From the NCBI GenBank assembly GCA_024138025.1, contig JAMXBD010001202.1, forward strand, positions 62,001 to 126,000: 64,000 bases of DNA. Reading direction: 5' to 3'. Position numbers and translations under genes: made by a program. The DNA is from Combretum micranthum (lineage: Eukaryota > Streptophyta > Magnoliopsida > Myrtales > Combretaceae). How positions within the stretch are numbered: the stretch's first letter is position 1; the number at the start of each line of letters is the position of its first letter. The notes under the pieces were generated by a model. It was not told where the DNA came from, made no database searches, and saw nothing but the letters and a program-made list of their open reading frames with translations. Positions 31,895-44,040 of this stretch are shown here, piece after piece.

Positions 31895-33896
31895 AAAGTA
31901 AAGTGTTTCGAACATTTTCTTTCTTTTTGTTTTTCTTTTTTCATGTGAACAAACTAAATTGATTTAAACCTAAATGAGGAACTATTTGGGGCCACATTAC
32001 TTTATCTTTTGTCATGTTTTTAGGAACAATTAAGCTAAATTGATCATGTAAAAGATGACATTTAAAAATTGAGTGTTTTTTAAACTGAAAACTCTAAAAA
32101 CTGTTAAATCACATATACTTATTTAAACTCTATTTTTTTTTTTAATTTTGCAAATATATTTTTGACCCTAGAGTACCAATTTTTGACTCTAAAGAAGGGC
32201 ATTTTTCCTTATATTTGAATTATTATATTTTATATTTTAGTTTTTTTTATTTATCTTTAGAGCCTTTTAACTTTTTAATTATTTTTATTTTTTTCCATTT
32301 TTCAATACTTTTTTGTATTTTTAAATAAAATCTTTTCTAATGAGGAGCAAAATTGGCTTTCACATGTGTCATGAAAGACAAGCATTTTCATAACAAGCAA
32401 AACTCAACCTGTATAACCATTAGACACACACACACACACAAATTTATATAAACATATATAAAGTGAAATCAAGTTTAACCCCTTTTATCATTATTATTTT
32501 TTTATCAGTAGTATGAGTTGATGAAGTTATATACTGTAGAAGGTTATATTTAACTTATAGGGTTTGAGCTCAAATTTCAATTAGATTTGACTCTTTGCAT
32601 TAAGATAGAGATGATCGAAAGAGTCAAATACATATATTATTTAAGATGATCATGGTAGATTTGATATGGTGGGCTTGAAGTAGAATTTTGAATTTGATAT
32701 ATCCAATTCTAACCTTCCTTAACAAGACACATCACTAAAAAACCCCTCAATCGGCTCATATTGAAGCCGCTATGGTATCCATTAAGAGAAGGGACTAATC
32801 GTAGCCATTGATCGTCAACATCATGTGACAGATGAAATTGATGTTTAAGCGCTAAAGATGCTACATGGTATCTTTTCATTTGATTAGGCAGGAAATTTTA
32901 GAGCTACCATTGTATTGCTAGAACTCCAATTCAAAATATCAAACACTTATATATGGTTGAGAGCAAATTCCCTTTTTTTTTTTAATTCTTAATAAGGTTT
33001 GATGGTTTTTAGTTTTCTCTTTACCATGAGGCTGTTTAGGCCTATTGAGTCCACCAAATCTTCGTCCTTATTCCCTTCTCACTCAATCACTCCTTACTTG
33101 CTATTACATATCACTTTTTTAGACCATTTATAATGTAGTACTCATGAAACACACCGGTGACCACTTTACTTGAACTGATACACTTTATGTATCTTACTAT
33201 TTGATCAACTATAAAGCAATCAAAGAATCAAGTTTTGAAATATGGCGAATAATTAGATTTATCAATTGTAAACTTTTAACCCTTCCAATATTATGTATGA
33301 TATTACTAAAGTTTCTCACAACTTTTAATTCTTCTATACATAGAATGTGCTAACCATTTGAAAAACATTAAATATATCAATTAGAATTTTCTAAAGGTTC
33401 TCCTATCAAGTTATTATTTTTCGAACAACTTTTATGATAATCTGAAAAAACAAAAAAATTAAATAATGATTTGAACCATAGTAATTAGGAGTTTACATCC
33501 ATCTCACTTTTATACTACTCTCTTTCTCATGTAAATAATAATAATAATAATAATATAATAATAATAGATCCGAAGAAACACACTTCCAAAGGCAGGATCA
33601 TGTGATAGGTAAGGTAAATTCACATTTGAGATATTTTTATGCAAATTAAATTAGAATGATTAGGTAAATTTGTCAAAATTTGATCCGTCAAAACGAGATA
33701 TGATCAATCTTAGTCTTGATGTCTATATCCATCATTAATCTTACATATACCCTATTCATGATAGTAGAGAGATCATAAGCAATTAAAATGTACTTTTGAC
33801 TATGGAGTTAAGCGATTTGAAACATTGATCAAATTTATGTGGAAAACATAAATGAGATAACTTATGAGAAAAAGGACAAAAAATCTTATGGGCAAC
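31895..33896. other. Unassigned AT-rich stretch
   Basis: No gene or family was recognised. Small repeats include (AC)n at about 32425-32439 and (TAA)n at 33536-33565. Confidence 0.4.
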
Positions 33897-33905
33897 AAAA
33901 TAAGG

Positions 33906-34175
33906 TGTAAGTTTCATTTACGATACCTGAACTTTTTGGTTTTTAATAAAAATATACTTAAGAAAATTTTTGTAACAGAAAAATACAAAATTTTAAAATC
34001 TTTCATCTAAAAATACCTATGACCGAATTCTGATTTTTTTTTTTGGCCCAAAAGCTGACGTGGTAAGGAGGATTGATTAAAAAATTATGTTTTCATCTTA
34101 GTCAGCATTTATTTATTTATTTATTTTATTTCTTTCTCTCTCCTCTCTCTTTATCTCTTTGTAGCTCTTCTTCGT
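33906..34175 (+). repeat. Left terminal inverted repeat of the Mutator-like element
   Basis: Starts TGTAAGTTTCATTTACG. It aligns with the reverse complement of 42520-42785 through the CTGACGTGG and GTCAGCATTTATTT blocks. Confidence 0.85.
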
Positions 34176-34484
34176 CTCATCTTCTTCTTCGTGGAAATGG
34201 AACCACTGCAGTCTTCTCCCCCGACCACCACCATAACCCACCCACTAACACTAAGCTCTTCATCACTACCATCCACTTCATCCTTTAGGAATTTGAATTT
34301 AATAGATTTTTTAAAAATATCCAATTCAGCTTGCTTGTTGCCTATCTTTGATGCGTGGCTACTACTTTCTCCCTATATTTTCATCTTCTACACCCTGCTT
34401 GAAGCCGTAAAAACTACCACCAACACATTCCTCTTGGCCTCCCAATCTAGAAAAGCCGCATCTTTAATTCGAAACTCTCATTAA
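34073..34484 (+). other. Pyrimidine-rich arm and Ser/Thr/Pro-rich open frame in the Mutator-like element
   Basis: A 97-codon open frame starts at 34191 (MEMEPLQSSPPTTTITHP...) after a CT-rich tract. It has a low-complexity N-terminus and a hydrophobic stretch at about residues 48-71. Mutator-like elements often carry host gene pieces, so it may be captured sequence. I recognise no domain, and it may simply be chance. Confidence 0.25.
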
Positions 34485-34611
34485 ACTACTATAGCCAAAA
34501 CATTAGTTACTACACAATCCATTGCTTTGAACCTTCATCAACACATCTCCACCAAGCTAAGCTTTTGGACTCAACACATACACAACCTACGACCTCCTTG
34601 CAACCTATATT

Positions 34612-37190
34612 TGTCACGCCCCAAAGGTAAACTAAACGTGATAACCCGCCACACTTAATATTAATGTTTAGGAATAACTACCTTGGTTACACAAAAGCTT
34701 CGATACTAGGTGCAAGGTGTACTTCCACAACTATAGAGGATCATTCTTTGAAACAAAGTAGTTTAAGGAGATATAAATAATAGCATTCAAGAATGGAAAT
34801 CATAACATTATAGCTAAATCAAAATAGGAATCTTACGAATAAAAGGGGCATACCCCCATCAAAATAATTATATAAGCTTTAATGTCTATCTTCCAAAATA
34901 AAATACATAGGAGATTTTTATGAAGTCTATGTTTAATTCTATGCTATGACTTCTTCCAAAAACTCATTGAGTCAAAATTGATACCAGAGAAAAGTATTCT
35001 CGGGGCTTCAACCAAAGAAAGGAAAACTACGACGAATATCTAGGGGGTGTAAGCTTGACTTACTTAGTGAGAAATATTCCCATAAAAATGTACTTGTACA
35101 ATGAAATCAAACAAGTTAGTTATACAAGTGTATGAAATGCAACAATCACGTGAGCAAGAAATACACATAATTAGTCGAAAATCATATGTTTAAATGGATT
35201 TACATCCTCCATTAGGGGTTAGGTGTTCCAGGCCCATATGACCATAGTTCGCGAATAAATTTTTGTAGATCTTTCTGGCTTCTACTCACTTTTAAAAATT
35301 GTAGTTCTTACAGGCTCCTATGCGCCACTTGCAGATGTACAAGCCTCTATGTACCACCACCACTATATTATTGTCCCACCACAGGTATAGTAGTGAATAA
35401 AATGTGAATCACTTCGTGATATGCATGAATCCATTTATTTAGTTTCGTTGACATGAAATTAAGATGTCTCAAAGGTGATCGTAAAATTAGCAAACACTTC
35501 AATATGGTAATATGGCAACAATTTGATTATGGACAATTCAAGTCTCAATATACTTAGCATAATTTCATACAAGATTGTAAGAAACATGTACTTTTTATTT
35601 TTATCTTTTCCTATTTTTAATGCTGCTATACTACAAGCAAAAACATAAATACAAAAATTAAGGAAATAAACTCACTTAGTCATAACTCGGGTAATCCACT
35701 AGTCGTAATAATCCTTATGTTAAGGAACTTCGCCTTCCTCATCACCTAAATAAAAGAAATACCCCAAATAAGTATTTCATAGAAGTTCTACTTAAACTTT
35801 CTCATTCTATTTCATCATTCTTGTCAAAATTCGGATTATGAGATATTCTAACTTAAAATGACCATAACTTACTCATTTTAACTAAGAATTTCATATATTA
35901 GTAGTCATTTTCTACCTACTCAAATAGATCCATCTATTCCTAAGGTTATTTTTAACATTTAAAGCCATTTAAATTTTGAAATGGGTTTGTACATATTTGA
36001 CCCGAAAGTTCCAGCCCTTAGATTTACATTTTTTCAAGTTTTACATCCTAATTATTTCATAGCAAGCACCAAGATACTTATATATTTGAAAATTCTTTTA
36101 ATATAGATATAAACTCATATTATATGAATGATTCTAGTGATGTTGTCCCAACAATGATTTTTCATAAAACAATTTACTTTTGGAAGTTTAAAAGTGAAGT
36201 TTACAAAATCTCTTTTTGAGTTGTTGGAAGAAAACTAAAATTTTTAATTGTTATAAATGAGTGTTTACTTATTATAACTATTATTCCTATATTTTCTTAA
36301 CTCCATAAAGATAAATTTACTTCTTGAAACTTGATTCCTTGTGTTATATACCAATTTTATTCTTATGTGGATTTTTGCTAGAGAGTTAATTTTTTAAGCT
36401 TCACTTGGAAATATTATTTTGTTCTTAGTTTTTTTCAAAATGTTGGTATAAGCCATATAATTAAGTTTTTAAGAAAATTTTTTATAACAAAGAATTATCA
36501 ACATTAAAAATTTATGATAATGTATTTAATATTTTGAAAAGAATATAGTTGAACCATTATACTAAGCCTTAATGAAAATTTCTCCTAAATGTTGAAAATC
36601 ATTTCTCTTGAAATTTTAGTTCTATTTTTATATGAAAGAAATAACTCATATTATCATTTTGAAATTTTTATTAGAACAACAACATCATCTTATGACCATG
36701 CATGAATATGAAATTTGTAGTTATGTTACGAGATGAAAAAAACTCATGTAGAAAATAAAAGAGAGAAAATCAAATGAGCATATAAGAACAAAAATATGGA
36801 AGTCTTAGCTTAGTATCAAGACTTCCCAAAACTTATATGGACAAGTTCCAAAAAAAAAAAAAAGAAAAGCATAAGAAAAGTTTGAAGAAAAGAAAAAAAA
36901 AAAAAAGAAAATTGTGGAAGTCTTAGATTTTGCTCAAGTTTTTCTAGGATTTAGAAATTGACAAGTCTTATAAAGAAAAAGTAAGAAAAATAATAAGAAA
37001 ACATGGGAGTCTTATATTTATGTCAAGGCTCCCTAGGACTTAGATTATAGACAAGTCCCCTTTCTTTTGACTTCATTAAGGACAAGCCTAAGACTAGAAA
37101 TTGACTAATCTTATTTATTTAACATGAAATAAGAGATGAGCAATGAAATAAAAGTAATAATAAGATGTTAGATTAGTGAGCTTTATGCTC

Positions 37191-37221
<31 letters not shown>

Positions 37222-37509
37222 TTTAAACAAGACATGAACATGATGTTGTTTCTATGATCTCATTCCCTAGCATAAGCTCATGAGGATGTGTTGAAATCAT
37301 AACATACATGATGTTTATGTTATGTTTTCATATACTAAAGAGATAGTTAAGTTTACCTAATATAGATGAAGATGGATGATAGTGAATGATAGATGGGTGA
37401 AAGAAAAATTTGTGAAAATTACTTTGGAAGAGGGAGATGAGCTTACAGTTGGAGAAGAAAAAGAGAGAGAGGATTTGAGTTTTGATTTTGGTAGAGTTTC
37501 GTTATGTGT
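34612..37509 (-). mobile_element. LTR E: old minus-strand LTR inside the Mutator-like element
   Basis: On the minus strand it ends in TTTGGGGCGTGACA at 34612, a common plant gypsy LTR end. A palindromic ACACTTAATATTAATGT lies about 40 bases before that end. Further on come a GTGATGAGG after TTTAG (about 35740) and an inverted-repeat cassette at 36790-37080, and a donor-like TTAGGTAAACTT near 37358. This order resembles LTRs A-D. Its 5' end was not found; LTR B at 37510 may have inserted into it, with the remainder lying after 41260. Confidence 0.45.
36790..37080. repeat. Inverted-repeat cassette of LTR E (GGAAGTCTT type)
   Basis: GGAAGTCTT (36798-36806) and AAGACTTCC (36818-36826) are perfect 9-bp arms. 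At least two more diverged units follow (GTGGAAGTCTTAG..., GGGAGTCTTATATTT...GGCTCCC), spaced by A-rich tracts with GACAAGTC motifs. Confidence 0.7.
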
Positions 37510-38579
37510 TGAAATAGCCTAATTCTCAAGACATAATAATTTAATATATACAATTTCATTTAATTAAATTATGAAGTTTTATTGAGTGTTTGGATGATGA
37601 GAATATAATATGTTTACTTGAAATATGGAAATTGTGATAAATAGTTTGTTAATAAAATATGAAGTGTTGGTATAATTTAGTAATAATAGTGTATAGTATA
37701 TATATGTTCTACTTATTTGAAATATGAAAATTTTGTGAATGTATCTTAGTTGACAAATTATAGATATTAGAACATAATTTGTTAGTGAGTTTTGATATTA
37801 GTGTCAATTATTGTTTTAATGCATATTAAATTTGAGTTTTTAAAGCAAAACTAAAAACCAAACCCAAACCCAACATAGCAAAAATTTTGAGTTTTAAGCC
37901 CCAAGGCCATGCATTTTTCTTCCTTTAGCAGTTGTCCCAAGTCAACAATTAAAAGGATAACTACAAACTTTATTTATAAAATTTTAAAGCCAAAACAGAC
38001 ATTCAAAACAAAGCCTACCCTACAGTGCCTTTGCTTCACTCCATTCCATCTTTTGTGTCCAATTCTCTTGCTCAAATTACTAAGAATTTTTTTTCCAAGA
38101 CTCAATTCTCAAGTTGAAGCTTCTTAAAGTCAATTTGCATGCTTTATAGTTATTTTTTTCTTTGTTTTCAACATAAGAAGGATTTCTTATTCCAGTAGTT
38201 TCATAGTGGTTTGAATGTGGTTTTTATGATTCATGTTAACCAATGGAGTTATATGAGCTTTTGAAGTGTGTTATATGAGTATATGGAAGAGTTGAAATGT
38301 TTGGAAATAGATAAGTTGTGATGGAGGAGTTGTAGTGAGTGTTGGAGATGTTTTAAGTATGCATGAGTTGGAGAAAGTTGAAAAGGAAGGAGTTGATTCA
38401 CGTTAATGGATGCTTGAGAGTTGTTTGATGTTGAAAAGTGAAGTTTATACTTGTTTTGGGTTGTTAAGTGCATGTAATATGAACTATGATGTTTGTATAA
38501 AGCTTAAAGTATGGTAGGATGAGTGAAAAGTGTAAAAATTGAGTTTGAAACAAGGAAAATGCGAAAAAGTTCAAACATC

Positions 38580-38875
38580 CTATCAAACAGGGTGTTTGGG
38601 GAGTGTATGGTTCAAATGGCCACCGAAATGTCTTGTTTGAAATGTGTAGTGCTTTCTGAAGAGTTTCCCATATTTCACTGGGTTCAAACGGCCCCCACAA
38701 CAGCCTATGCGGAAGGGTATGGTACATTCTGGAGTTTTTAGAGTGTTTCCCCTAGGTCTAAACGGTCTTGGAAAAGGCTCGTTTGGAGGGGTGTTGCGCT
38801 TGCTGATCTTCGTGCGAAATTGTATCAAACCTGTATACTGTTGGCTTTTGTACCATACACCGCAGGCCTTCCCAT
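38580..38875 (+). repeat. Inverted-repeat cassette of LTR B (TTCAAACGGCC type)
   Basis: Repeated, partly inverted words include GTTCAAATGGCC, TTGTTTGAA, GGGTTCAAACGGCC, TCTAAACGG and CTCGTTTGG. The sequence bears no likeness to the cassettes of A, C or D, although it occupies the same place in the LTR. It produces overlapping open frames on both strands that should not be taken as genes. Confidence 0.6.
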
Positions 38876-39894
38876 TTTACGTAGGTGTACCTTATGTTAT
38901 ATAAAAAAAAAATTTTTGTGACGATTTTACTAATTTAATTATTTCTAAATTTGTGATTAATTACAAAGATTATATGAACCTATTGTGAGTATAAATATTA
39001 AGTCATGTTTTTGTATGAATTTTATTTGAGTTGAATGAATATTAATTGCTTAGTAACTAATTGTGATTTATGCTCAATTGAGAGATATTGATGATTGATA
39101 TATATATATATATATGTATGTATATATTTTATGTATGTGAATACGAATTGGAAGATGATTGTGAATTAACCATGTTTTATGTGGAATGATTTCTTTAACA
39201 GATTTTTATACTCGACTAAGTTTGAATATTGAACTTTTTCTTAATAAACCTAGTTATCAAGATACGTAGTAATGTGATTGTTGATTGTTAGATTATATAT
39301 AGATATTTCTAAACCAGCTCTAGTAAAAAAAGAATTAAAAATTGTTTAAATTAGTTGTGCTTTTGACCGTTGAATCCGTTTTAGGGAGCGACAACCCTCT
39401 TAGCGAGGTTAACATGGTAGTTTAGGTGCTTAAGCCACTTATTCATGATGCAATGACCTTTCTTAATGGCTCGACAAGTAATTGATAGGGAGTATCATAT
39501 CGTTGTAACATTATCTTATTCTTAAAAGGATATAATATGGTTTAGTTCATGTTTATGACGACGACTGAAATAGGTAATATTATTAATTAAGTTAAGTAAA
39601 GTTGATAATGCTATAAACCCTAGATGAAATTGTTTTTTCTTTATGAGCATATAATAGAGATATAAGTATCCGGGTTACTTATATCAATCTCCTAAGCAGC
39701 TGCGGTTACTCAGGATCCCTAGATTCCCCAGGATTGAATTCGGAGTTTGAACACTCCAGTGTTGTATCGTTGACTTAATTAAGAGAAATAATTTTAATTT
39801 GCTCATATTAGTTTACGAGTGTGTGACACATCGTATTTATTTTTATTACTGTGTATTGAGCCTCTGGCTTACTTTCTCTCTTTCACGTGTTAAA

Positions 39895-39975
39895 GATGAT
39901 GAATTTTATGATTCCTTGGGCTATGGGACAAACTTTGAGAACTTTTTGGATGAGTGTGATGACAAAAACTTTTGA
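39895..39975 (+). pseudogene. Short acidic exon-like frame in LTR B
   Basis: A 26-codon frame reads DDEFYDSLGYGTNFENFLDE and ends in TGA at 39973-39975. It matches the frame in LTR A in place and core. The acceptor is weakened here: TTTCACGTGTTAAAG replaces TTTCAG. Confidence 0.5.
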
Positions 39976-40067
39976 ACTAACTTTGTTGTTTTCTTAGCAA
40001 AAGAGACCAACTCTAAGTTTATTTTGTTTAAAAGTGTGATAGTATAGACATGGTTAGTTTATAGGCC

Positions 40068-40972
40068 CATGGTTGTCAAAGTCGCGAGTCTACTCGTACG
40101 TTTCTACGAGTTTACGAGTTGATGATGATATTTCGATTCAACTCGCATTTAAAATCGTTTTTTGAGTAAACTCGTAAGTAGAATCGTAGAATCGTGAGTA
40201 GAAACGGTAGAATCGGTGGTAGAATCGGTAGTAGAATCGTAAGTAGAATCGTAGTAAAATCTTAAAGTTGTAATTTTACACTTTTTTTTTTCTATTTGAA
40301 CTTTAAAAATGCAATCAATTTAATATATTTAAATTTAGGGTTTTTGGGGTTGGTTCTTGATATTTATCTTAATCTAACTTAATTTTAGTTTTTTTTAATA
40401 TTTTTTTCCTTTTATTTCCTTTTTTGTATTTTTTAGAGAGTTATTTTCTTTTAGGTTATATACTATGATATCTTTGAACATTTTGAATGAAAATTAAACT
40501 AATATATACAATGCTATGTTTTTCCCTTTTTAATAATTTTCTATCTATAAATATATTTGCCATAAATATAATGATTTTTTGTGCAAATATATAGTGAACA
40601 TGAAAATATTCATTACTATACAAAACAAGCTACTCACACATGATAATTTAAATGATTTGCAATACATCTTAATAATTATAGATCATGAATCATTATTAAA
40701 TAAAAATAATTATTTTAATTATAAAATTGCAGTAAATATATTAATGACAATGTGTGAATTATAATTGATAAAACTTAAATTTTGGTTGTACATAATTAAT
40801 TTAATACTAAATTCTTTATTTTCATAATTTATTTAAAGTTTTATTATTTCAGTAAGTACATCAATAGTTTTTTTAAGTAAATTTACATTAGTTGTAGAAT
40901 CTTACGATTCTACGTTTCGATTCTATGGACCCCTTAGCGATTCTAGGTAGAAACTCGAGTTTGACAACCATG
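40068..40972. mobile_element. hAT-like element inserted in LTR B (905 bp)
   Basis: The ends CATGGTTGTCAAA and TTTGACAACCATG are perfect 13-bp inverted repeats. TATAGGCC is repeated exactly at 40060-40067 and 40973-40980, the 8-bp duplication of hAT elements. Near the left end AGTAGAATCGT-like units repeat (about 40155-40260), and related TAGAATCTTACGATTCTACG words lie near the right end. No transposase is encoded. Confidence 0.93.
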
Positions 40973-41179
40973 TATAGGCCTAAGTTGTAGTATAGAGTAT
41001 TTACTTTTATTATATAGTATGTAATATATGGTTTGTGAACTTTAGGATACCAAGTTATTGGTATCTATATGTCGTTATATTAAAGTATCTACTCTTTGAT
41101 AAGTAGTTTTGGTTAAAGCTATGTATATAAATAGGTTAAACAAGCAATTCATATAAACACTCCTTTTCCGGACAACTTT

Positions 41180-41207
41180 ATATGTAATATATCTGTATAT
41201 TATACGT
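41180..41207 (+). other. Stem-loop near the end of LTR B
   Basis: ATATGTAATATA (41180-41191) pairs with TATATTATACGT (41196-41207) with one mismatch and two G-T pairs, around a TCTG loop. It lies 53 bases before the LTR end. Confidence 0.6.
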
Positions 41208-41260
41208 GGTTAAGGACTTGACATATCATATTTTAATATAGTACATGCCAGGTCTTTACA

Positions 41261-42300
41261 CATGTAGAAGATGTGTGTAAATAATAAATAAGGAATGAGG
41301 TATTTATAGAGTTTTGGAGTGGAAGTTTGTATGAATTAAATTAAATAAAACAAAAAAGAAATTATATATGTGGGGGGGATACGCTGGCTATAAGGAGGAG
41401 AGAGGGAAAGAGAAATTAAAAATTGACTTTTTGTAGACAATAGTAAGTGATATATAAGATAAGTTATGTATAAAGTTGTATTAGAAAAGAAAATATAACA
41501 AATAGGTATAAGGTTGTAAAATTAAGTAGTAAGAAAAAGTAGAGATAGTGATATAGTAGTGAACGATAGAGAATAGTAATTTGAATAGTAAACAAGACAA
41601 ATTAATTACCGATAGTAAGGAAAATATGTGTGAATAAGCTATATCTGATTTTTTAGAAGCTAATTTTTTTTTAATTAATATTTTATGATTTCTCATCTTA
41701 TTACGAGTCTAAATATATTATTGGAATATTTTCATTGTTTTGCATGTTGAAACTCTGATTTCGAAAACTGATCCCATTTGAGTCTGAAATAAGCGAGTTT
41801 TTGACGAATCTGATCTTTTTAAGTCATAGCACATTATTTTAGACTATAATCCAAGATTATCTCATTTTTATTTTTTTAAGGTTTCGAACATGGGTTGTCG
41901 GATTTAGATTTACGAGGGCTTGTTGTTGACCTACTTGACTTTTGATTCTAAGGTTTATGCATAAAATTTATTATAAAATCAAGGGTTTGCAATATCAATC
42001 CCAAAGAATCAACACTGCATAACCGAGAGCACTACTCGTTCTTGACTTAGAAACCCATCCTAGCACTTACTAAGTCAGACATCGACACATTAGGTTCAAC
42101 GCAAAGGAGGAATGGCGACTTCGTGACTAAAATAGGACCTAACACTCATAACCAGAGTCCATACAATTCCTAGAACTGATCCATCAATTTAGTTGGTTAA
42201 AATTATTTTGTTTCTTTGTGTACATCATGTTTGTTTTAGTATGACATTCATTAATTAATAAAAAGTTTATAACTTACTGATGTAGAAAATTGGCTTAGCT
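41261..42300. other. Inner part of the Mutator-like element or remainder of LTR E
   Basis: No gene was recognised. A GC-richer block at 42010-42190 has no open frame. GCA|ATATC near 41977 could be an end of LTR E beside an imperfect copy of its left flank ATATT, but this is weak. Confidence 0.3.
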
Positions 42301-42519
42301 ATTTAGTTTTGATCGTATTAATGGTAGTGGGTTTTGACTAAAGGAAGAGGGAAGAGGATGCTAAGAGAGAGTGGGTCAGTAGAGAGAGAAAACAAAGAGT
42401 GAGTGAGAACTTGAGGAGGATGCTGTTAATGGATGTGGATGTTCGATTTTGGTGGATTTGCAATCGAAGATGGAAGTGGCGATGGAGACATCAATCGGAG
42501 AAGAAGAAGGGGACATGGG

Positions 42520-42785
42520 AAGAAGAAGAAGGAGAAAGAGGAAAGAGAGAAGGGAAAGTGAAAATTTTAAAAAATAAATAATGCTGACCAGGATGAAAAT
42601 ATAATTTTTTAATCAATCCCCCTTACCACGTCAGCTTCTGGGTAGAAAAAATACTAGAATTCAGCCAAAGGTATTTTAGGTGAAAGATTTTAAAAGTTTA
42701 GGTATTTTGTGTTACAAGTTTTTTTTTTCACGCATATTTCTATTACAGACTAAAAAGTTCAGGTACTATCAATAAAACTTAACTC
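42520..42785 (-). repeat. Right terminal inverted repeat of the Mutator-like element
   Basis: Its reverse complement starts GAGTTAAGTTTTATTG and carries TACCTGAACTTTTT, AAGCTGACGTGGTAAGG and GGATTGATTAAAAAATTAT, matching the left arm. The purine-rich stretch at 42340-42560, with a GAAGAAG-driven open frame, corresponds to the CT-rich left arm. Confidence 0.85.
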
Positions 42786-42794
42786 AAAATAAGG

Positions 42795-43226
42795 GTAAAG
42801 AATTAAAATTTTAGAAATAAAACCTGTAAGATCATAGTTAGATCAATCCGATTATGGTTTCAATAATGAGTAGTTTATTTCATCTTATTCTTATTGTTTT
42901 GGCATCTTATATTTTTTCATTATCAAACATATGATTGTTAAGAAAAAATACAGATAAAAAATAAAAATTTTTACTTATAAATAGATCAAACAAATCAAAT
43001 ATAAATAAGATAAAAATAAAATTAGACAATCAAACCAGGCTCTTCAACGATGAAAATATGAGGTTTTAATTTGAAACATAGAATGTCAACGTGAAAATAT
43101 TCTAGGCAGTTGCATTGACAACAATAAGAGAAAACTATAACTTGGTTGGTTTACGGAGAATGACAACTGAGGTAGAGAGAACAACAAATAAAGATATCTA
43201 GTTTAATTAAATGGAAAGCATCATTC
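42795..43226. other. Unassigned AT-rich stretch
   Basis: No gene was recognised. It is the left flank of the next hAT-like insertion and adjoins duplicated block copy 2. Confidence 0.4.
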
Positions 43227-43234
43227 GTACATTT

Positions 43235-44038
43235 AAGGTTGGGCATAGACCGATTAATTAATCCATGATCTTATATTTTAAACCAATCCATAATAATCGG
43301 TTTTTTTAAATCTTAAATTTAAACCAGTCCATTATTAACAGTCAATCACTTTAACAGTTAATCATTTTTTTTGTTAATAATTTCGATATTTGGTTATTAA
43401 TCATTTACTGTAAGGGTTAATTAAAAGTTGCAGTTAACCATATTTCTAGCTAGTCTAAAAAAAGCTAAACACTTTTATTTTATAATTACATTCAAAAATT
43501 AAAAATTAACAAGTTAAAGATGTAAAGTCAAAACAATGATCAACCTAATAACCAATTTTATTAAAGAGCTTTAAAACAAAAAATGGCTAGGACGCATTAG
43601 GTCAACAAACATTAACACCATGTCATTACTTAAGATTTGTAATTTACAAGAAAACTTTAAGCATATATGGACAGCTAGATACATCATGATTTAGCGCTCA
43701 AGATAATAACATAAAATAAAACAAAGATCTAATACAAGTGTATTATAAGTTGTATTATATTTATCTAATGTTCAATTTTGCATGACATTTTACCAAGCTT
43801 AGCATGATATATGTTCTTTATATTTTTTGAAAATTAATTATATATAATATATATAATAGCAAACCGTTAACCATTAGTTTTTCAATATTACAAATCGAAA
43901 CCAAAACAGAAAACAAAATAAAAATTTAAAATCATGAACTTAAACCGAAATTGATGAAACGGATAGTCATATTTTTTGAATTGATTTTTTTATTTTAGTT
44001 CAATTTTTTGGTTTAAACTGTTTTTTTTCCCACCCTAG
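43235..44038. mobile_element. hAT-like element (804 bp)
   Basis: The ends AAGGTTGGGCATAG and CCCACCCTAG are imperfect inverted repeats. GTACATTT (43227-43234) and GAACATTT (44039-44046) match at 7 of 8 bases, a likely aged 8-bp duplication. Removing it restores the match of 44041-44587 to 26926-27140. AACC/GGTT words cluster near both ends. Confidence 0.65.
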
Positions 44039-44040
44039 GA

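Larger units (their letters stand above)
37510..41260 (+). mobile_element. LTR B: plus-strand LTR with a nested hAT-like insertion
   Basis: It starts TGAAATAGCC like LTR A and ends GGTCTTTACA. Without the nested element and one duplicated 8-mer it would be about 2.84 kb. Landmarks follow the LTR A order: cassette at about 38580-38875, TGGTAGTTTAGGTGCTTAAGCCACTTA (39416), CCTAAGCAGCTGCGGTTACTCAGG (39692), TGTGTATTGAGCCTCTGGCTT (39851), acidic frame (39895) and hairpin (41180-41207). No primer site follows and no pol is attached, so it is probably a solo LTR, but no clear 5-bp duplication is visible (TGTGT before, CATGT after). Confidence 0.85.
33906..42785. mobile_element. Mutator-like element with long inverted repeats, hosting nested LTRs
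   Basis: AAAATAAGG is repeated exactly at 33897-33905 and 42786-42794, a 9-bp duplication typical of Mutator-like insertions. Inside it the left arm (33906 to about 34175) and the reverse complement of the right arm (about 42520-42785) align over some 270 bp. Shared strings include TACCTGAACTTTTT, AAGCTGACGTGGTAAGG and GGATTGATTAAAAAATTAT. The 8.9-kb span includes LTR E and LTR B, so the element without them would be about 2 kb. No transposase was recognised. Confidence 0.88.

Noticed and set aside
38464..38904. Four overlapping open frames of 65-87 codons
   Set aside because: They lie in the LTR B cassette on both strands; no domain is present and the other LTRs have no matching protein.
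37505..41265. A 5-bp target duplication for LTR B
   Set aside because: TGTGT before and CATGT after match at only three of five bases, so solo-LTR status is likely but not shown.
42399..42581. Basic/acidic open frame (KKKGTWEEEEGERGKREGK)
   Set aside because: It is a GAAGAAG-type purine tract in the right arm of the Mutator-like element.
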